Positions 23,363 through 33,524 are shown, numbered from the stretch's first letter. The stretch: DNA of 64,000 bases from an uncultured Ruminococcus sp. (GCF_937915125.1 NZ_CALDMP010000021.1:1-64000), one strand, 5' to 3'. The notes: generated by a model from the sequence alone, not told the origin. Numbers and translations are program-made.

Positions 23363-26300
23363 TGCATTTGTGCATTTGCATGTGCACAGTGAGTACAGTC
23401 TGCTGGACGGTGCCTGCCGTATCCAGCAGCTGGTGGAACATGTGAAGTCGCTTGGACAGACGGCAGTGGCGCTGACGGATCATGGCGTCATGTACGGCGT
23501 GATGCCCTTTTACCATGCGGCAAAGGCTGCCGGGATTCATCCGGTCATTGGCTGTGAGGTCTATGTGGCACAGCGGACGCGGCACGACCGGGAACATCGT
23601 CTGGACGGCAAAAGCTATCACCTGATCTTGCTCTGCGAAAACTTGCGGGGTTATCAGAATCTGGTGAAGCTGGTGTCGCTTGCCAGTCTGGAAGGCTTTT
23701 ATCACAGACCCCGTGTGGACTGGGAACTGCTGTCCCGGTACCATGAGGGTCTGATTTGTCTGTCCGGATGCCTTGCCGGGGAAATCCCAAGAATGCTGTC
23801 AGAGGGGAATTATGACGGTGCGAAATCGACAGCGCTGCGCTATCAGCAGCTGTTCGGGGCAGGGAATTACTATCTAGAGATACAGGATCACGATATTGCC
23901 GAAGAACGCCGGAATCTGCCTCTTTTGCTGCGTCTTTCCCGGGAAACGGGAATTCCTCTGGCGGCAACCAATGATGCTCATTATATCCGGAAAGAGGATG
24001 CGGAAATGCAGCATGTGTTGCTGTGTGTCCAGACCGGCAAAACGGTGGATGATCCCGATGGTATGCATTTTGAGACAGATGAGTTCTATCTGAAATCCAC
24101 AGAGGAAATGGCATCGCTGTTTTCTGCTGTGCCGCAGGCGGTGACCAATACGGCTGCCATTGCGGCACGCTGTCAGGTGGAATTTAAAACGGGGCATATT
24201 TATCTCCCGAAATTCACCATGGAGGGTGTGACGGATTGTCAGGCGTTTTTTGTACAGCTCTGCCGGGACGGACTGCGGCGGCATTACGGCGATCATCCGT
24301 CTCAGGAGGTGCTCCAGCGGATGCGGATGGAGATCTCTGTCATTACCCAGATGGGCTATGTGGATTATTTCCTCATTGTGTGGGATTATATCCATTATGC
24401 CAGAAATGCCGGGATCCCCGTAGGTCCCGGACGTGGTTCCGGTGCAGGGAGCCTCTGCGCCTATTGTATGGGCATTACCCAGGTTGACCCCATCCGCTAT
24501 CATCTGCTGTTTGAACGCTTTCTCAATCCGGAACGTGTGAGTATGCCGGATTTTGACGTGGATTTTTGCGTTGAGGGAAGACAGAGGGTCAAGGAATACG
24601 TCATTTCCCGATATGGGACAGACCATGTGTCGGAGATCATTACGTTCGACCTGATGAAAGCACGTGGTGCTGTCCGGGATACAGGCCGTGCCATGGGGAT
24701 ATCCTATGGTCTGTGCGATAAGATTGCCAAGTCCATTGATTCCAGAAGTACCATTGCCCAGGCAATGCAGGGCAGCGATGGGGAAGAACTGCGAAAGCTG
24801 TATGAATCAGACGCCAATGCAAAAAAATTGATGGATATGGCAATGCGTCTGGAGGGAATGCCTCGTCACGCCTCTACCCATGCGGCAGGGGTACTCATTT
24901 CCGCAGTGCCTATTACAGATCTGGTGCCTTTGCAGAAAAATGATGAGACTGTGGTGACCCAGTATCCCATGCAGGTGCTGGAATCCATGGGACTTCTGAA
25001 GTTCGATTTTCTCGGTCTGCGAAACCTGACGATTATCCGGGACTGCATCCGGACAGTCCACCAGTATGAACCGGCATTTGAGATTGACAAAATTCCGCTG
25101 GACGACCCGGATGTGTATGCCATGATGTCTCGTGGGGATACCACAGGCGTGTTCCAGTTTGAAAGCGCCGGGATGCGCCATGTGCTCATGCGGCTTCGTC
25201 CCACTTGTCTGGAAGATCTGACGGTTGCTCTGTCCCTGTATCGTCCGGGACCCCGCATGTCCATTGACAAATATCTGGAAAACCGCCGCCATCCGGAGAA
25301 GATCACCTATGTCCATCCGTTGCTGGAACCGATCCTGAAACCTACCTATGGCTGTATGATCTATCAGGAACAGGTCATGGAGATATGCCGGACGCTTTCG
25401 GGATATTCCTATGGACGGGCAGACATTGTGCGGCGTGCCATGGCAAAGAAAAAACAAGCTGCCATGGAGCAGGAACGGCAGGTATTCCTCTATGGCAGTG
25501 ATGGCTCTGATGGCAGCACGCCCTGCTGCGGCGCTGTGGCAAACGGCGTTCCGGCAGAAACGGCAAATGCCATTTTTGATGAGATTGCCGGATTTGCATC
25601 CTATGCATTTAACAAGTCCCATGCGGTTGCCTATGCGCTGCTGGCATATCAGACGGCATATCTGAAATATCACTATTTTGCAGATGATATGGCGGCGCTT
25701 CTCACCAGCGTCATGGGCGAAACGGGAAAGCTTATGGAATATCTGACAGCGTGCCAGAGTGCCGGCGTGCGTGTGCTGCCGCCCCATGTCAATGAAAGCA
25801 CAGCGGTGTTTGCACGCTATGGGGAGCATATCCGTTTCGGGCTGCTGGCGGTGAAAAATCTGGGACGAGGTCTCATTGATGCCATTGTGGCGCAGCGGCA
25901 GAAAGAGGGAAACTTTACCGGCATTTCGGACTTCTGCCGCCGGGTACTGCCTTTCGGACTGAACAAACAGGCACTGGAAAGTCTGATTCTCTGCGGTGCG
26001 CTGGATGGGCTGGGACTGAACCGCCGACAGATGTTTGAAAATCGGGAGCAAATTCTGGCGGAATGCCGGGAGGAACGGAACAGCATTGTTACCGGTCAGC
26101 TGAATCTCTTCGGCGGTGCAGAACAGACGCCGGTGCAGGAGAGAGTGATCGCACCTGCGCCGGAATATTCGCCGGAGGATCTGCTGCGGATGGAGCATGA
26201 CAGCATGGGATTTTATCTGTCAGGGCATCCTCTGGATCATGTGCAATGGCTCAGCCGGCTGTTTCATGCTCAGAATGCTTTTTCCTTGTCCGAGCAAAAG

Positions 26301-26813
26301 GACGGCATGCGTGTGATCCTGTTCGTGACCTTGCAGAATGTCAAACGGCATGTAACAAAGCAGGGAGATACTATGTGTTTTCTCACCTGTGAGGACCGCA
26401 CCGGGACGGCGGATTGCGTGGTATTCCCATCTTTGTATCCGGCTGTGCGTGCCAAGCTGGAACGGGATGCAGTGCTCTGTGTCCGAGGAAAAATTGCCCA
26501 AAAGGAAGATACTGTCAGTGTCCTCTGTGACAGTATTCTTACGGAGGAGGAATTGCTGCGGACGCTGCCCCAGGGACGGCTGTGCATCAAGCTGGATTCC
26601 CGGCAGCCGGAACAGATGCAGCGTGCTCTGGCACTGGCGGCGGAATTTCCCGGGGAAACCCCGCTTTGCTTTTATCTGCTGGATCAGAAGCGCATGATCT
26701 CTCCGCGCAGCGGTCAGGCGGTCGCTGTCACAGAAGCCTCGTATGCACGCTTTTGTGAGACTTTTTCGGCGGAGCAGGTGGGTATGATCCAGGCACAGTC
26801 GAAGAAGTGTTGA
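23343..26813 (+). CDS. dnaE: DNA polymerase III alpha subunit, DnaE type
   Basis: This 1156-residue replicative polymerase has a PHP domain at the N-terminus (FVHLHVHSEYSLLDG), a palm with GPGRGSGAGSL and the catalytic aspartates in MPDFDVDF (about residue 400), and a tandem helix-hairpin-helix (about 830-900). An OB fold near residue 1000 carries VTLQNVKRHVTKQGD. The length matches DnaE1/DnaE3. The start is GTG at 23343 within whiA, giving MPSIPNDAFVHLHVHSE; the next in-frame methionine is inside the PHP domain. Firmicutes usually also have PolC, which is not in the window. Confidence 0.95.
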   Translation: MPSIPNDAFVHLHVHSEYSLLDGACRIQQLVEHVKSLGQTAVALTDHGVMYGVMPFYHAAKAAGIHPVIGCEVYVAQRTRHDREHRLDGKSYHLILLCENLRGYQNLVKLVSLASLEGFYHRPRVDWELLSRYHEGLICLSGCLAGEIPRMLSEGNYDGAKSTALRYQQLFGAGNYYLEIQDHDIAEERRNLPLLLRLSRETGIPLAATNDAHYIRKEDAEMQHVLLCVQTGKTVDDPDGMHFETDEFYLKSTEEMASLFSAVPQAVTNTAAIAARCQVEFKTGHIYLPKFTMEGVTDCQAFFVQLCRDGLRRHYGDHPSQEVLQRMRMEISVITQMGYVDYFLIVWDYIHYARNAGIPVGPGRGSGAGSLCAYCMGITQVDPIRYHLLFERFLNPERVSMPDFDVDFCVEGRQRVKEYVISRYGTDHVSEIITFDLMKARGAVRDTGRAMGISYGLCDKIAKSIDSRSTIAQAMQGSDGEELRKLYESDANAKKLMDMAMRLEGMPRHASTHAAGVLISAVPITDLVPLQKNDETVVTQYPMQVLESMGLLKFDFLGLRNLTIIRDCIRTVHQYEPAFEIDKIPLDDPDVYAMMSRGDTTGVFQFESAGMRHVLMRLRPTCLEDLTVALSLYRPGPRMSIDKYLENRRHPEKITYVHPLLEPILKPTYGCMIYQEQVMEICRTLSGYSYGRADIVRRAMAKKKQAAMEQERQVFLYGSDGSDGSTPCCGAVANGVPAETANAIFDEIAGFASYAFNKSHAVAYALLAYQTAYLKYHYFADDMAALLTSVMGETGKLMEYLTACQSAGVRVLPPHVNESTAVFARYGEHIRFGLLAVKNLGRGLIDAIVAQRQKEGNFTGISDFCRRVLPFGLNKQALESLILCGALDGLGLNRRQMFENREQILAECREERNSIVTGQLNLFGGAEQTPVQERVIAPAPEYSPEDLLRMEHDSMGFYLSGHPLDHVQWLSRLFHAQNAFSLSEQKDGMRVILFVTLQNVKRHVTKQGDTMCFLTCEDRTGTADCVVFPSLYPAVRAKLERDAVLCVRGKIAQKEDTVSVLCDSILTEEELLRTLPQGRLCIKLDSRQPEQMQRALALAAEFPGETPLCFYLLDQKRMISPRSGQAVAVTEASYARFCETFSAEQVGMIQAQSKKC

Positions 26814-26925
26814 TGAAATGGGGAATCGAAAGCTTATCTTATATGATGATCGTCAAAATATGGGAAAAATCATGATTTTTTCTGTGAGATGATGGAGAAT
26901 ACTTGTTAATTTTTTCGAAAACCAC

Positions 26926-26953
26926 TTGACAAAAGAAGAAATATCAGTATAAT
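26926..26953 (+). promoter_or_regulatory. Sigma-A promoter of pfkA
   Basis: TTGACA (26926-26931), 16 bp, TATAAT (26948-26953). The leader is about 100 nt. It lies in the 248-nt dnaE-pfkA gap, where a short AAAAATCATGATTTTTT palindrome near 26865 may end the dnaE transcript. Confidence 0.8.
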
Positions 26954-27061
26954 GAAATAGGAATGGAATGGCTTCCGGCTTGCGTGAAAAATAGCTGTTT
27001 TCGGCGAAATGTAGGTCAGCCGTTTCAATTTTTTGCCGTGCGGCGGAATGGAGTATACGTT

Positions 27062-28024
27062 ATGATTAAAACGATTGGTGTATTAACAAGCGGCGGCGAT
27101 GCGCCGGGCATGAATGCAGCAGTGCGTGCCGTTGTTCGTACTGCATTGAAGAAGGGTATGACAGTTTACGGCGTAAAGCGCGGCTACTGCGGTCTGATCG
27201 ATGATGATCTGGAGCAGATGGACGAGCTGAGCGTTGCAGGCATTATCAAACAGGGCGGTACAATGCTCTATACAGCAAGAAGCGCAGAATTCCGGACAGA
27301 AGAGGGCGTATTAAAGGCAAAGGAAACTTGTGAAAAGCATGGTCTGGAGGGTCTGGTAGTCATCGGCGGCGACGGTTCGTTCCGCGGTGCAGCGGATCTG
27401 TCGGCACATGGTATTCCGTGCGTGGGTCTGCCGGGTACCATTGACAACGACATTGCCTGCACAGAATATACCATTGGCTATGATACAGCAATGAATACTG
27501 CAATGGAACTGATGGACAAGCTGTCTGATACCAGCCAGTCGCATTATCGCTGCTCCGTTGTAGAAGTTATGGGTCGCGGCGCAGGCTATATTGCAGTGAA
27601 TACTGGTGTTGCTTCCGGCGCTTTGGAGATCATTACAAAGGAAATGCCTTATGATCTGGATAAGATCGCAAAGAAGATGCTGGAATTCAAGGCAAGAGGC
27701 AAGCAGAACTTCATCATTGTTGTAGCGGAGAATGTAGGTCATGCAGATGAGATTGCAAAGCTGCTGCAGGAAAAGACTGGTATCGAATCACGTTCTACCA
27801 TTCTGGGTCATGTACAGCGCGGCGGTTCTCCTACAGTTCGTGACCGTGTGGCTGCAACTGAAATGGCCTACTATGCAGTTGAACTGCTGGAGCAGGGAAT
27901 CGGCAACCGTGTAGTTGGTATGCAGGCTGGCAAGGTCGTTGACTTCGATATTCAGGAAGCACTGTCTATGTCCAAGCCTTATGACGAAAAGCTGCACCAT
28001 ATCGCAGAAGACGTTGCATTCTGA
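27062..28024 (+). CDS. pfkA: ATP-dependent 6-phosphofructokinase
   Basis: This 320-residue glycolytic enzyme phosphorylates fructose-6-P. GGDAPGMNAAVR begins the ATP site, GGDGSFRGA has the glycine that goes with ATP rather than PPi use, and GTIDNDIACTEYTIGYDTA holds the catalytic Asp. I chose the ATG at 27062 (MIKTIGVLTSGGDAPG), the family N-terminus. A longer frame from 26963 starts right after the promoter and adds 33 unlikely residues. Confidence 0.95.
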   Translation: MIKTIGVLTSGGDAPGMNAAVRAVVRTALKKGMTVYGVKRGYCGLIDDDLEQMDELSVAGIIKQGGTMLYTARSAEFRTEEGVLKAKETCEKHGLEGLVVIGGDGSFRGAADLSAHGIPCVGLPGTIDNDIACTEYTIGYDTAMNTAMELMDKLSDTSQSHYRCSVVEVMGRGAGYIAVNTGVASGALEIITKEMPYDLDKIAKKMLEFKARGKQNFIIVVAENVGHADEIAKLLQEKTGIESRSTILGHVQRGGSPTVRDRVAATEMAYYAVELLEQGIGNRVVGMQAGKVVDFDIQEALSMSKPYDEKLHHIAEDVAF

Positions 28025-28044
28025 TTGATACGATAATGTATTCC

Positions 28045-28081
28045 AGGGGTGGACTCGCTTGAGGTGAGTCTGCCCTTTTTT
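28045..28081 (+). terminator. Terminator after pfkA
   Basis: AGGG/CCCT and GACTC/GAGTC stems around GCTTGAGGT, followed by six T. Confidence 0.8.
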
Positions 28082-28156
28082 GATGCTTGATTTTTTGGGG
28101 GATTTGTAGTATAATAAATATATTATATATTTTTTGAAGAAAGAAGGATACATACC

Positions 28157-28957
28157 ATGAAAACCATTGGTTTTTTGGGCGTTGGCAATATGGGCAGTGC
28201 CATTTTAAAAGGCATTGCCGGGAGCAGTCTCCGGGGTGAAACAACGCTTTTTGCATACAATCCTACGGAGGCGAAGGTGGATGCGCTGGCAGCTTATGGG
28301 GTAAAAAAATGCACCAACGAAGCAGAGGTCGCAGGGGTTAGCCAATACCTGTTTCTGGCAATCAAACCTCAGAAGTTTGAAGAAGTGTTGCCTCGCATTG
28401 CAGATGCCGTGACGGAAAAAACGGTGCTCATCTCCATTGCTGCCGGTATCGGGGCGGACTATATCCGGAAGTTGACGAAGCCTTTTGCAAAGGTGGTTCT
28501 GGCAATGCCCAACACGCCGCTTTTGCTGGGCGTCGGGGCGACTGCCCTGGCGAAGGACGATTCCGTGACGGAGGAGGAGTTCGCCGTCGTGCGTCAGATT
28601 TTTGACTCCTGCGGTATGACGGCAGTTGTTGCACCGGAACAAATGAAGGAGATCATTGCCATTAACGGCAGCAGCCCGGCGTTTATCTATTTGTTTGCAA
28701 AGGGGTTTCTGGACTATGCTGCAAAAGCCGGTCTGCCCGAGGAATCAGCCAAGGATTTGTTCGTGCAGTCCCTGATTGGTTCGGCGAAAATGATCACGGA
28801 GTCTGGCAGCACGATCGATGAGCTGATCCGTCAGGTGTCCTCGCCGGGTGGTACGACACTGGCTGGACTGGATCGGTTTTATGCCGGAAAGCTGACGGAA
28901 GTGGTGGAGGATGCCTGTGAACACTGCACCAAGCGTGCCTACGAGCTGGCGAAATAA
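28157..28957 (+). CDS. proC: Pyrroline-5-carboxylate reductase
   Basis: This 266-residue NAD(P)H enzyme makes the last step of proline synthesis. The Rossmann motif GFLGVGNMGSAILKGI opens the protein, followed by AIKPQKFEEVL, MPNTPLLLGVG and the C-terminal catalytic-domain signature SPGGTTLAGL. Its length is normal. A TATAAT at about 28111-28116 and AAGAAGGA upstream of the ATG support its own transcription unit. Confidence 0.95.
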   Translation: MKTIGFLGVGNMGSAILKGIAGSSLRGETTLFAYNPTEAKVDALAAYGVKKCTNEAEVAGVSQYLFLAIKPQKFEEVLPRIADAVTEKTVLISIAAGIGADYIRKLTKPFAKVVLAMPNTPLLLGVGATALAKDDSVTEEEFAVVRQIFDSCGMTAVVAPEQMKEIIAINGSSPAFIYLFAKGFLDYAAKAGLPEESAKDLFVQSLIGSAKMITESGSTIDELIRQVSSPGGTTLAGLDRFYAGKLTEVVEDACEHCTKRAYELAK

Positions 28958-29033
28958 GTTCTAATACAATAGCAGAACGCATAGGCTTTAGCAGAGATAC
29001 AAGCCAATCTGCAAAGCAAAGGAGCGGTCTGCT

Positions 29034-29636
29034 ATGATCCGAAAACGGACAACACTTACCACAAGCGAAAGGAAACAGCGGTTATTTTTATTGCTCTTCG
29101 GCGTCATTTTGCTGGGAGCAGCCGGCGGCGTTTTATTTCTGCTGCTGAAACAGCAGGGGACATCCTTCGGCTGGACACGCATTGCCGGGACATTTTTTCA
29201 GGCGGAACAGACTGTGCCTGCACTTTGTTCCCAAGCGGTGGGCGGTGCAGTGATCTTCCTGCTGTGTCTGTTCTTTCTGGGCTTTTCTGCCATTGGACAG
29301 CCCGGCGCCATGATTACTCTGCTGGCATACGGCTTCTGCATGGGCGGTGCTCTGAGCATCCAGTGCAGCGCCGGGAATCCAGTGTTGCGCAGTATATGTC
29401 TGCTGCCCTATTTTGTGCCGGTTTCGGTGCTGATGGTCATCGCCACCAGGGAATCCCTGCGGTTTTCGGGATTGTTCACAGCATTCGGATTCCGGGATGA
29501 CCCGGCAGATCAGATGTACCACCAGTTCCGGATGTATTGCGCACGGTTTACTGTGCTTCTGGTTTTTCTGCTGCTGATCGCAGCACTGTATAGTCTGGCG
29601 TTCTATGGAATATCCACTGCCGGACAAACGAAGTAA
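29034..29636 (+). CDS. Integral membrane protein, SpoIIM-like
   Basis: This 200-residue protein has about five hydrophobic helices (near 17-40, 65-85, 88-110, 118-140 and 170-192). The segment LGFSAIGQPGAMITLLAYGF resembles the 'G...GiP.....G...G' stretch of SpoIIM-type proteins. Ruminococcus-like bacteria mostly do not sporulate, and the match is to one stretch only, so the label is tentative. GGAGCGG precedes the ATG. The next gene encodes another membrane protein and follows at 66 nt, perhaps in the same unit. Confidence 0.45.
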   Translation: MIRKRTTLTTSERKQRLFLLLFGVILLGAAGGVLFLLLKQQGTSFGWTRIAGTFFQAEQTVPALCSQAVGGAVIFLLCLFFLGFSAIGQPGAMITLLAYGFCMGGALSIQCSAGNPVLRSICLLPYFVPVSVLMVIATRESLRFSGLFTAFGFRDDPADQMYHQFRMYCARFTVLLVFLLLIAALYSLAFYGISTAGQTK

Positions 29637-29702
29637 AAATGTGTAGATAGGTTGGATAGCTTGTTTACAGCAGGACTTTTTAAGGAAAGGAATTTATTGT
29701 CT

Positions 29703-30674
29703 ATGGGTCTTTTTGGTGGGAACTATGAGCGTGCCGGCGCAGGAATTGCGAAAAATGCGCCGAAGAAAAAAGGCTTTTTTCGCTTTATGGAAATTTTCGT
29801 GCAGAAGTTCTGGAAACTGCTCGAACTGAACGTGATCTATTTTCTGTGCTTTGTGCCGCTTTTAGGTGCTGTTGCACTCTATCTGACCATGCGGTCCACA
29901 CTTGGATTGGTGTTGGCGGTGATCTGTTTGTTGGCGTTTGTGGTGCTCATCGGCCCGGCTACAGCGGCGCATACGAAAATATTGAAAAACTTTTTTATGG
30001 AAAAGCCGACATTTTTGCTGCATGACTTTTTGCGTACCATGCGCTCGGAATTCAAGCATTCCGTTGTTGTGGGGATGCTGGATTGTCTGCTGGTGTGCTG
30101 TATCAGCGCTGCATTTTATGTATACCCTCAGCTGATTGAACAGACAGGCAGCAAGGTGTATTACGTATTCTTTGCCATTACCCTCAGCATCGGTCTGATC
30201 GCACTTCTGATGAATTTTTATATTTTTCTCATGATGATCTCCACGAATCTGTCATTGAAAAATGTCCTGAAAAATTCTCTTGCCCTGGCAGTGGTAGCGC
30301 TGAAAAAGAATGTGATCACGCTGCTGATCGTGGGTGCTGTTGTGGCAGTTTTCGTGCTGGTGTTTGTCTTTGTCGATATCAAATATTCTCTGATCCTGCT
30401 GTTCCTGCTGCCGTTTATGCCGGCATCCTGGCTGGGATTGGTCGTTGTGATGCAGTGCTATCCGGTGATCCAGAAGTACATCATCAATCCGTACTATGAG
30501 CAGCGCGGCGAAGTGAATCCGGAACTGATGCAGTCTGTTTCATCGGAGGAAGAGGCTGTTTTCGAAGATATGGGCGGCAAGGAGAAGCCCATTGAACCGG
30601 CAAAAAAGGCGAAGAGTGGAAAATCCGGTGGAAAAGGCTCGTCCAGAGGACATAAGGGGAAGATTATTTCCTAA
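29703..30674 (+). CDS. DUF624/YesL-like membrane protein with charged C-terminal tail
   Basis: A protein of about 323 residues. After a basic N-terminus, LLELNVIYFLCFVPLLGA and LIGPATAAHTKILKNFF fit the DUF624 (YesL) pattern of a first helix, then the 'GPA..A' turn. Six hydrophobic helices are seen. The last 70 residues are hydrophilic, with a Lys/Gly/Ser-rich end, which is unusual for the family. Start: ATG 29703, with AAGGAAAGG upstream; an upstream TTG at 29652 is possible. YesL genes often sit near sugar transporters, which is not the case here, and the function is unknown. Confidence 0.6.
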   Translation: MGLFGGNYERAGAGIAKNAPKKKGFFRFMEIFVQKFWKLLELNVIYFLCFVPLLGAVALYLTMRSTLGLVLAVICLLAFVVLIGPATAAHTKILKNFFMEKPTFLLHDFLRTMRSEFKHSVVVGMLDCLLVCCISAAFYVYPQLIEQTGSKVYYVFFAITLSIGLIALLMNFYIFLMMISTNLSLKNVLKNSLALAVVALKKNVITLLIVGAVVAVFVLVFVFVDIKYSLILLFLLPFMPASWLGLVVVMQCYPVIQKYIINPYYEQRGEVNPELMQSVSSEEEAVFEDMGGKEKPIEPAKKAKSGKSGGKGSSRGHKGKIIS

Positions 30675-30690
30675 TTCACAAAAAAAATAC

Positions 30691-30719
30691 TTTACAAACT
30701 GCTGAAAATGTGGTATAAT
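30691..30719 (+). promoter_or_regulatory. Sigma-A promoter of rpsO and its leader
   Basis: TTTACA (30691-30696), 17 bp, TATAAT (30714-30719). The leader of about 95 nt contains short inverted repeats (for example AAGCCCGGAACGGG). S15 controls its own mRNA leader in many bacteria, so this leader may be the target; that is inference. Confidence 0.75.
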
Positions 30720-30818
30720 ACTCTTTGTCATGTACTTGGATTTTGGAGTAAGCCCGGAACGGGAAGTCACCTGCCTTTTTCTATGTGTATGACGAAATAT
30801 TTAATGAGGTGAAAGAAC

Positions 30819-31085
30819 ATGCTGTTGAAGGAAGAAAAAACCGAAATTATCGAAAATAACCGTACCCACGAGAACGACACTGGTTCTCCGGAAGTGCAGA
30901 TCGCCATTCTCACCAAGAGAATCAACGACCTGACTGCACATCTGAAGACACACAAGAACGACCATCACTCCAGAAGAGGTCTGCTGAAGATGGTTGGTCA
31001 CAGAAGAAACCTTCTGAACTACCTGAAGAAGAAGGATGTTAACCGTTATCGTGCTACCATCGAAAAGCTCGGTATCCGTAAGTAA
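30819..31085 (+). CDS. rpsO: 30S ribosomal protein S15
   Basis: This 88-residue primary 16S rRNA-binding protein has the conserved DTGSPEVQIAILTKRI, LKTHKNDHHSRRGLL and LLNYLKKKD segments. The length is standard. ATGAGGTG precedes the ATG. It lies directly before pnp, the usual order. Confidence 0.97.
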   Translation: MLLKEEKTEIIENNRTHENDTGSPEVQIAILTKRINDLTAHLKTHKNDHHSRRGLLKMVGHRRNLLNYLKKKDVNRYRATIEKLGIRK

Positions 31086-31100
31086 GATTTGTAAAGTGGA

Positions 31101-31139
31101 AAAGGCAGTACAGAGCGATGGCCTCTGTCTGCCTTTCTG
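31101..31139 (+). terminator. Terminator after rpsO
   Basis: AAAGGCAG..CAGAG pairs with CTCTG..CTGCCTTT, followed by a T-rich stretch. Some transcripts may read on into pnp. Confidence 0.75.
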
Positions 31140-31299
31140 TGTATCGTTATGACATCGATTTCAGCAGCAGTTGCTTTAGCAGGAAGCCGTGGCTTTCATT
31201 GCTGTGGAATTCAGGGCTTTTTGCTAACGCTGCTGCGCATCTCTAGGCATTGGGTGCAGCTTTTGAGATGCAGAAATCGGGAAAGGAATTTGGAAAATC

Positions 31300-33420
31300 A
31301 TGTTTGAAAACGTACAGAAATTTGAAACGACCTTTGCCGGCAGACCACTTGTGGTAGAAACCGGAAAGACCTGCGAACTCTCCAATGGTTCGTGCTGGGT
31401 GCGGTATGGCGACACTGTTGTGATGGCAAATGTCACTGCAAGTGCAAAACCCCGGGAAGGCATTGATTTCTTCCCGCTGTCGGTGGATTATGAAGAGCGG
31501 ATGTACTCCGTGGGCAGAATCCCTGGCTCTTTTACCAAGCGTGAGGGAAAGCCCTCGGAAAAGGCGATCCTGACCTCTCGTATGGTGGATCGCCCCATCC
31601 GTCCGCTGTTTCCGAAGTCCATGCGCAATGATGTTTCCGTTGTTATGACCGTTCTGGCAGTGGATCCGGACTGCTCACCGGAGATCACCGGTATGATTGC
31701 AACTTCCATCGCCATTTCCATTTCAGATATTCCGTGGAACGGTCCGATTGCCGGCATCAGCGTAGGTCTGGTGGATGGTGAGATCATTCTGAACCCGACT
31801 CTGGAACAGCGCCAGCACAATGACTTGCAGCTGACTGTTGCGGGAACCAAGGACAAGATCGTCATGATCGAAGCCGGTGCCAACGAAGTACCTGAGGATA
31901 CCATGCTGAATGCCATCCTCACAGGCCATGAAGAGATCAAGAAGATCGTTGCCTTTATTTCGGATATTCAGGCGAAGATCGGCAAGGAAAAGTTTGCATT
32001 TGAAGCCCATGAGGTTGATCCGGAGCTGTTCGGGAAAATTGATGCTATGGTGCACGAACAGGTGGAATATGCGCTGGATACCAACGATAAGAATATCCGT
32101 GAGGCTCGTCTGCGTCCCATTGAAGATGCTGTACACGAAGCATTTGACGAGGCATGCGGCGAAGAGATCGGCATGATCGATGAATGCCTGTATCTGATCC
32201 AGAAGAAAATTGTCCGTGCATGGCTGTATGAGGGCAAGCGTGTTGACGGACGCAGCATTGATGAGATCCGTCCCCTGGCAGCAGAAGTCGGCTTGCTGCC
32301 CCGTGTACACGGAACAGGTTTGTTTACCCGTGGTCAGACGCAGGTACTCACTGTGGCAACCCTGGGTCCTGTCAGCGACAGCCAGAAGCTGGACGGACTG
32401 GACGAAGAGACATCCAAGCGGTATATGCACCAGTATAATTTCCCGTCCTATTCTGTAGGCGAGACAAAGCCCAGCCGTGGACCTGGACGCCGTGAGATCG
32501 GTCACGGTGCTCTGGCAGAGCGTGCTCTGGTGCCGGTTCTGCCGTCAGTCGAGGAATTCCCCTATGCCATGCGTCTGGTGTCCGAGGTGCTTTCCTCAAA
32601 CGGTTCCACGTCTCAGGCATCCATCTGCGGCTCAACGCTGGCACTGATGGACGCAGGCGTGCCCATTAAGGCACCGGTTGCTGGTATTTCCTGCGGACTG
32701 ATCACACTGCCCGACAGCGATGATTTCATGACCATGGTGGATATCCAGGGACTGGAAGATTTCTTCGGCGACATGGACTTCAAGGTGGGTGGTACCAAGA
32801 AGGGTATCACTGCCATTCAGGTGGATATTAAGGTAGACGGTCTGACGCCGGCGATTATTCAGGAAGCCTTTGAAAAGACACGGAAGGCTCGTCTGTACAT
32901 TCTGGATGAGATCATGCTGAAGGCAATTCCGGAGCCGAGAGCATCTGTTGGTGAGTATGCGCCGAAGATGATGCAGATTCAGATTCCTGTGGATAAGATT
33001 CGGGAAGTTATCGGTCAGGGCGGCAAGGTGATTCAGAAGATCTCTGCGGACTGTGATGTCAAGATCGATGTCAACGAGGATGGACATGTCTTTATCAGCG
33101 GCATCTCCCAGGATGGCTGCCGGAAGGCATATCAGATCATTGAGACGATTGCCATCGATCCGGAGGTCGGCTCGATTTATAAGGGCAAGGTGGTTTCCAT
33201 CAAGCCGTTCGGTGCGTTTGTAGAAATTGCGCCAGGCCGTGACGGTTTGGTACATATTTCCAAGCTGGACAAGGAACGAGTAGAACAGGTGGAGGATATT
33301 GTTTCCGTCGGCGATGAGATCATTGTCAAGATCATGGAGATCAAGGACGGAAAGATCAGCCTGTCCCGTAAGGATGCTCTGGAAGAGCTGGAGGCTCGTC
33401 GGAAGCAGGCTCAGGAATAA
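31300..33420 (+). CDS. pnp: Polyribonucleotide nucleotidyltransferase (PNPase)
   Basis: This 706-residue 3'-to-5' phosphorolytic exoribonuclease acts in mRNA decay. It has two RNase PH domains (about 10-230 and 310-545) around an alpha-helical domain. GPGRREIGHGALAERA and PRVHGTGLFTRGQTQ mark the active core, with catalytic Asp near DFMTMVDIQGLED. A KH domain (VIGQGGKVIQKI) and an S1 domain (GKVVSIKPFGAFVEIAPGRD) follow. The 160-nt upstream region has two inverted repeats (GCAGCAG..CTGCTGC and GCATCTC..GAGATGC), possibly the hairpin leader by which PNPase controls its own mRNA. Confidence 0.97.
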   Translation: MFENVQKFETTFAGRPLVVETGKTCELSNGSCWVRYGDTVVMANVTASAKPREGIDFFPLSVDYEERMYSVGRIPGSFTKREGKPSEKAILTSRMVDRPIRPLFPKSMRNDVSVVMTVLAVDPDCSPEITGMIATSIAISISDIPWNGPIAGISVGLVDGEIILNPTLEQRQHNDLQLTVAGTKDKIVMIEAGANEVPEDTMLNAILTGHEEIKKIVAFISDIQAKIGKEKFAFEAHEVDPELFGKIDAMVHEQVEYALDTNDKNIREARLRPIEDAVHEAFDEACGEEIGMIDECLYLIQKKIVRAWLYEGKRVDGRSIDEIRPLAAEVGLLPRVHGTGLFTRGQTQVLTVATLGPVSDSQKLDGLDEETSKRYMHQYNFPSYSVGETKPSRGPGRREIGHGALAERALVPVLPSVEEFPYAMRLVSEVLSSNGSTSQASICGSTLALMDAGVPIKAPVAGISCGLITLPDSDDFMTMVDIQGLEDFFGDMDFKVGGTKKGITAIQVDIKVDGLTPAIIQEAFEKTRKARLYILDEIMLKAIPEPRASVGEYAPKMMQIQIPVDKIREVIGQGGKVIQKISADCDVKIDVNEDGHVFISGISQDGCRKAYQIIETIAIDPEVGSIYKGKVVSIKPFGAFVEIAPGRDGLVHISKLDKERVEQVEDIVSVGDEIIVKIMEIKDGKISLSRKDALEELEARRKQAQE

Positions 33421-33452
33421 AGAGATATAACCCCAATAGAATATGCATTGAG

Positions 33453-33495
33453 AAAAGCGCTGTGTGAACGGATGAAGTTCGCACAGCGCTTTTTG
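33453..33495 (+). terminator. Terminator after pnp
   Basis: AAAAGCGCTGTG pairs with CACAGCGCTTTTT with a long T-run. It lies between convergent genes. Confidence 0.9.
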
Positions 33496-33524
33496 CTTGG
33501 AGAAATATAGAGATGTAGAATGAA

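Noticed and set aside
31138..31299. A further copy of the palindromic repeat before pnp
   Set aside because: It has inverted repeats, but none of the shared core or end sequences; a pnp leader hairpin is more likely.
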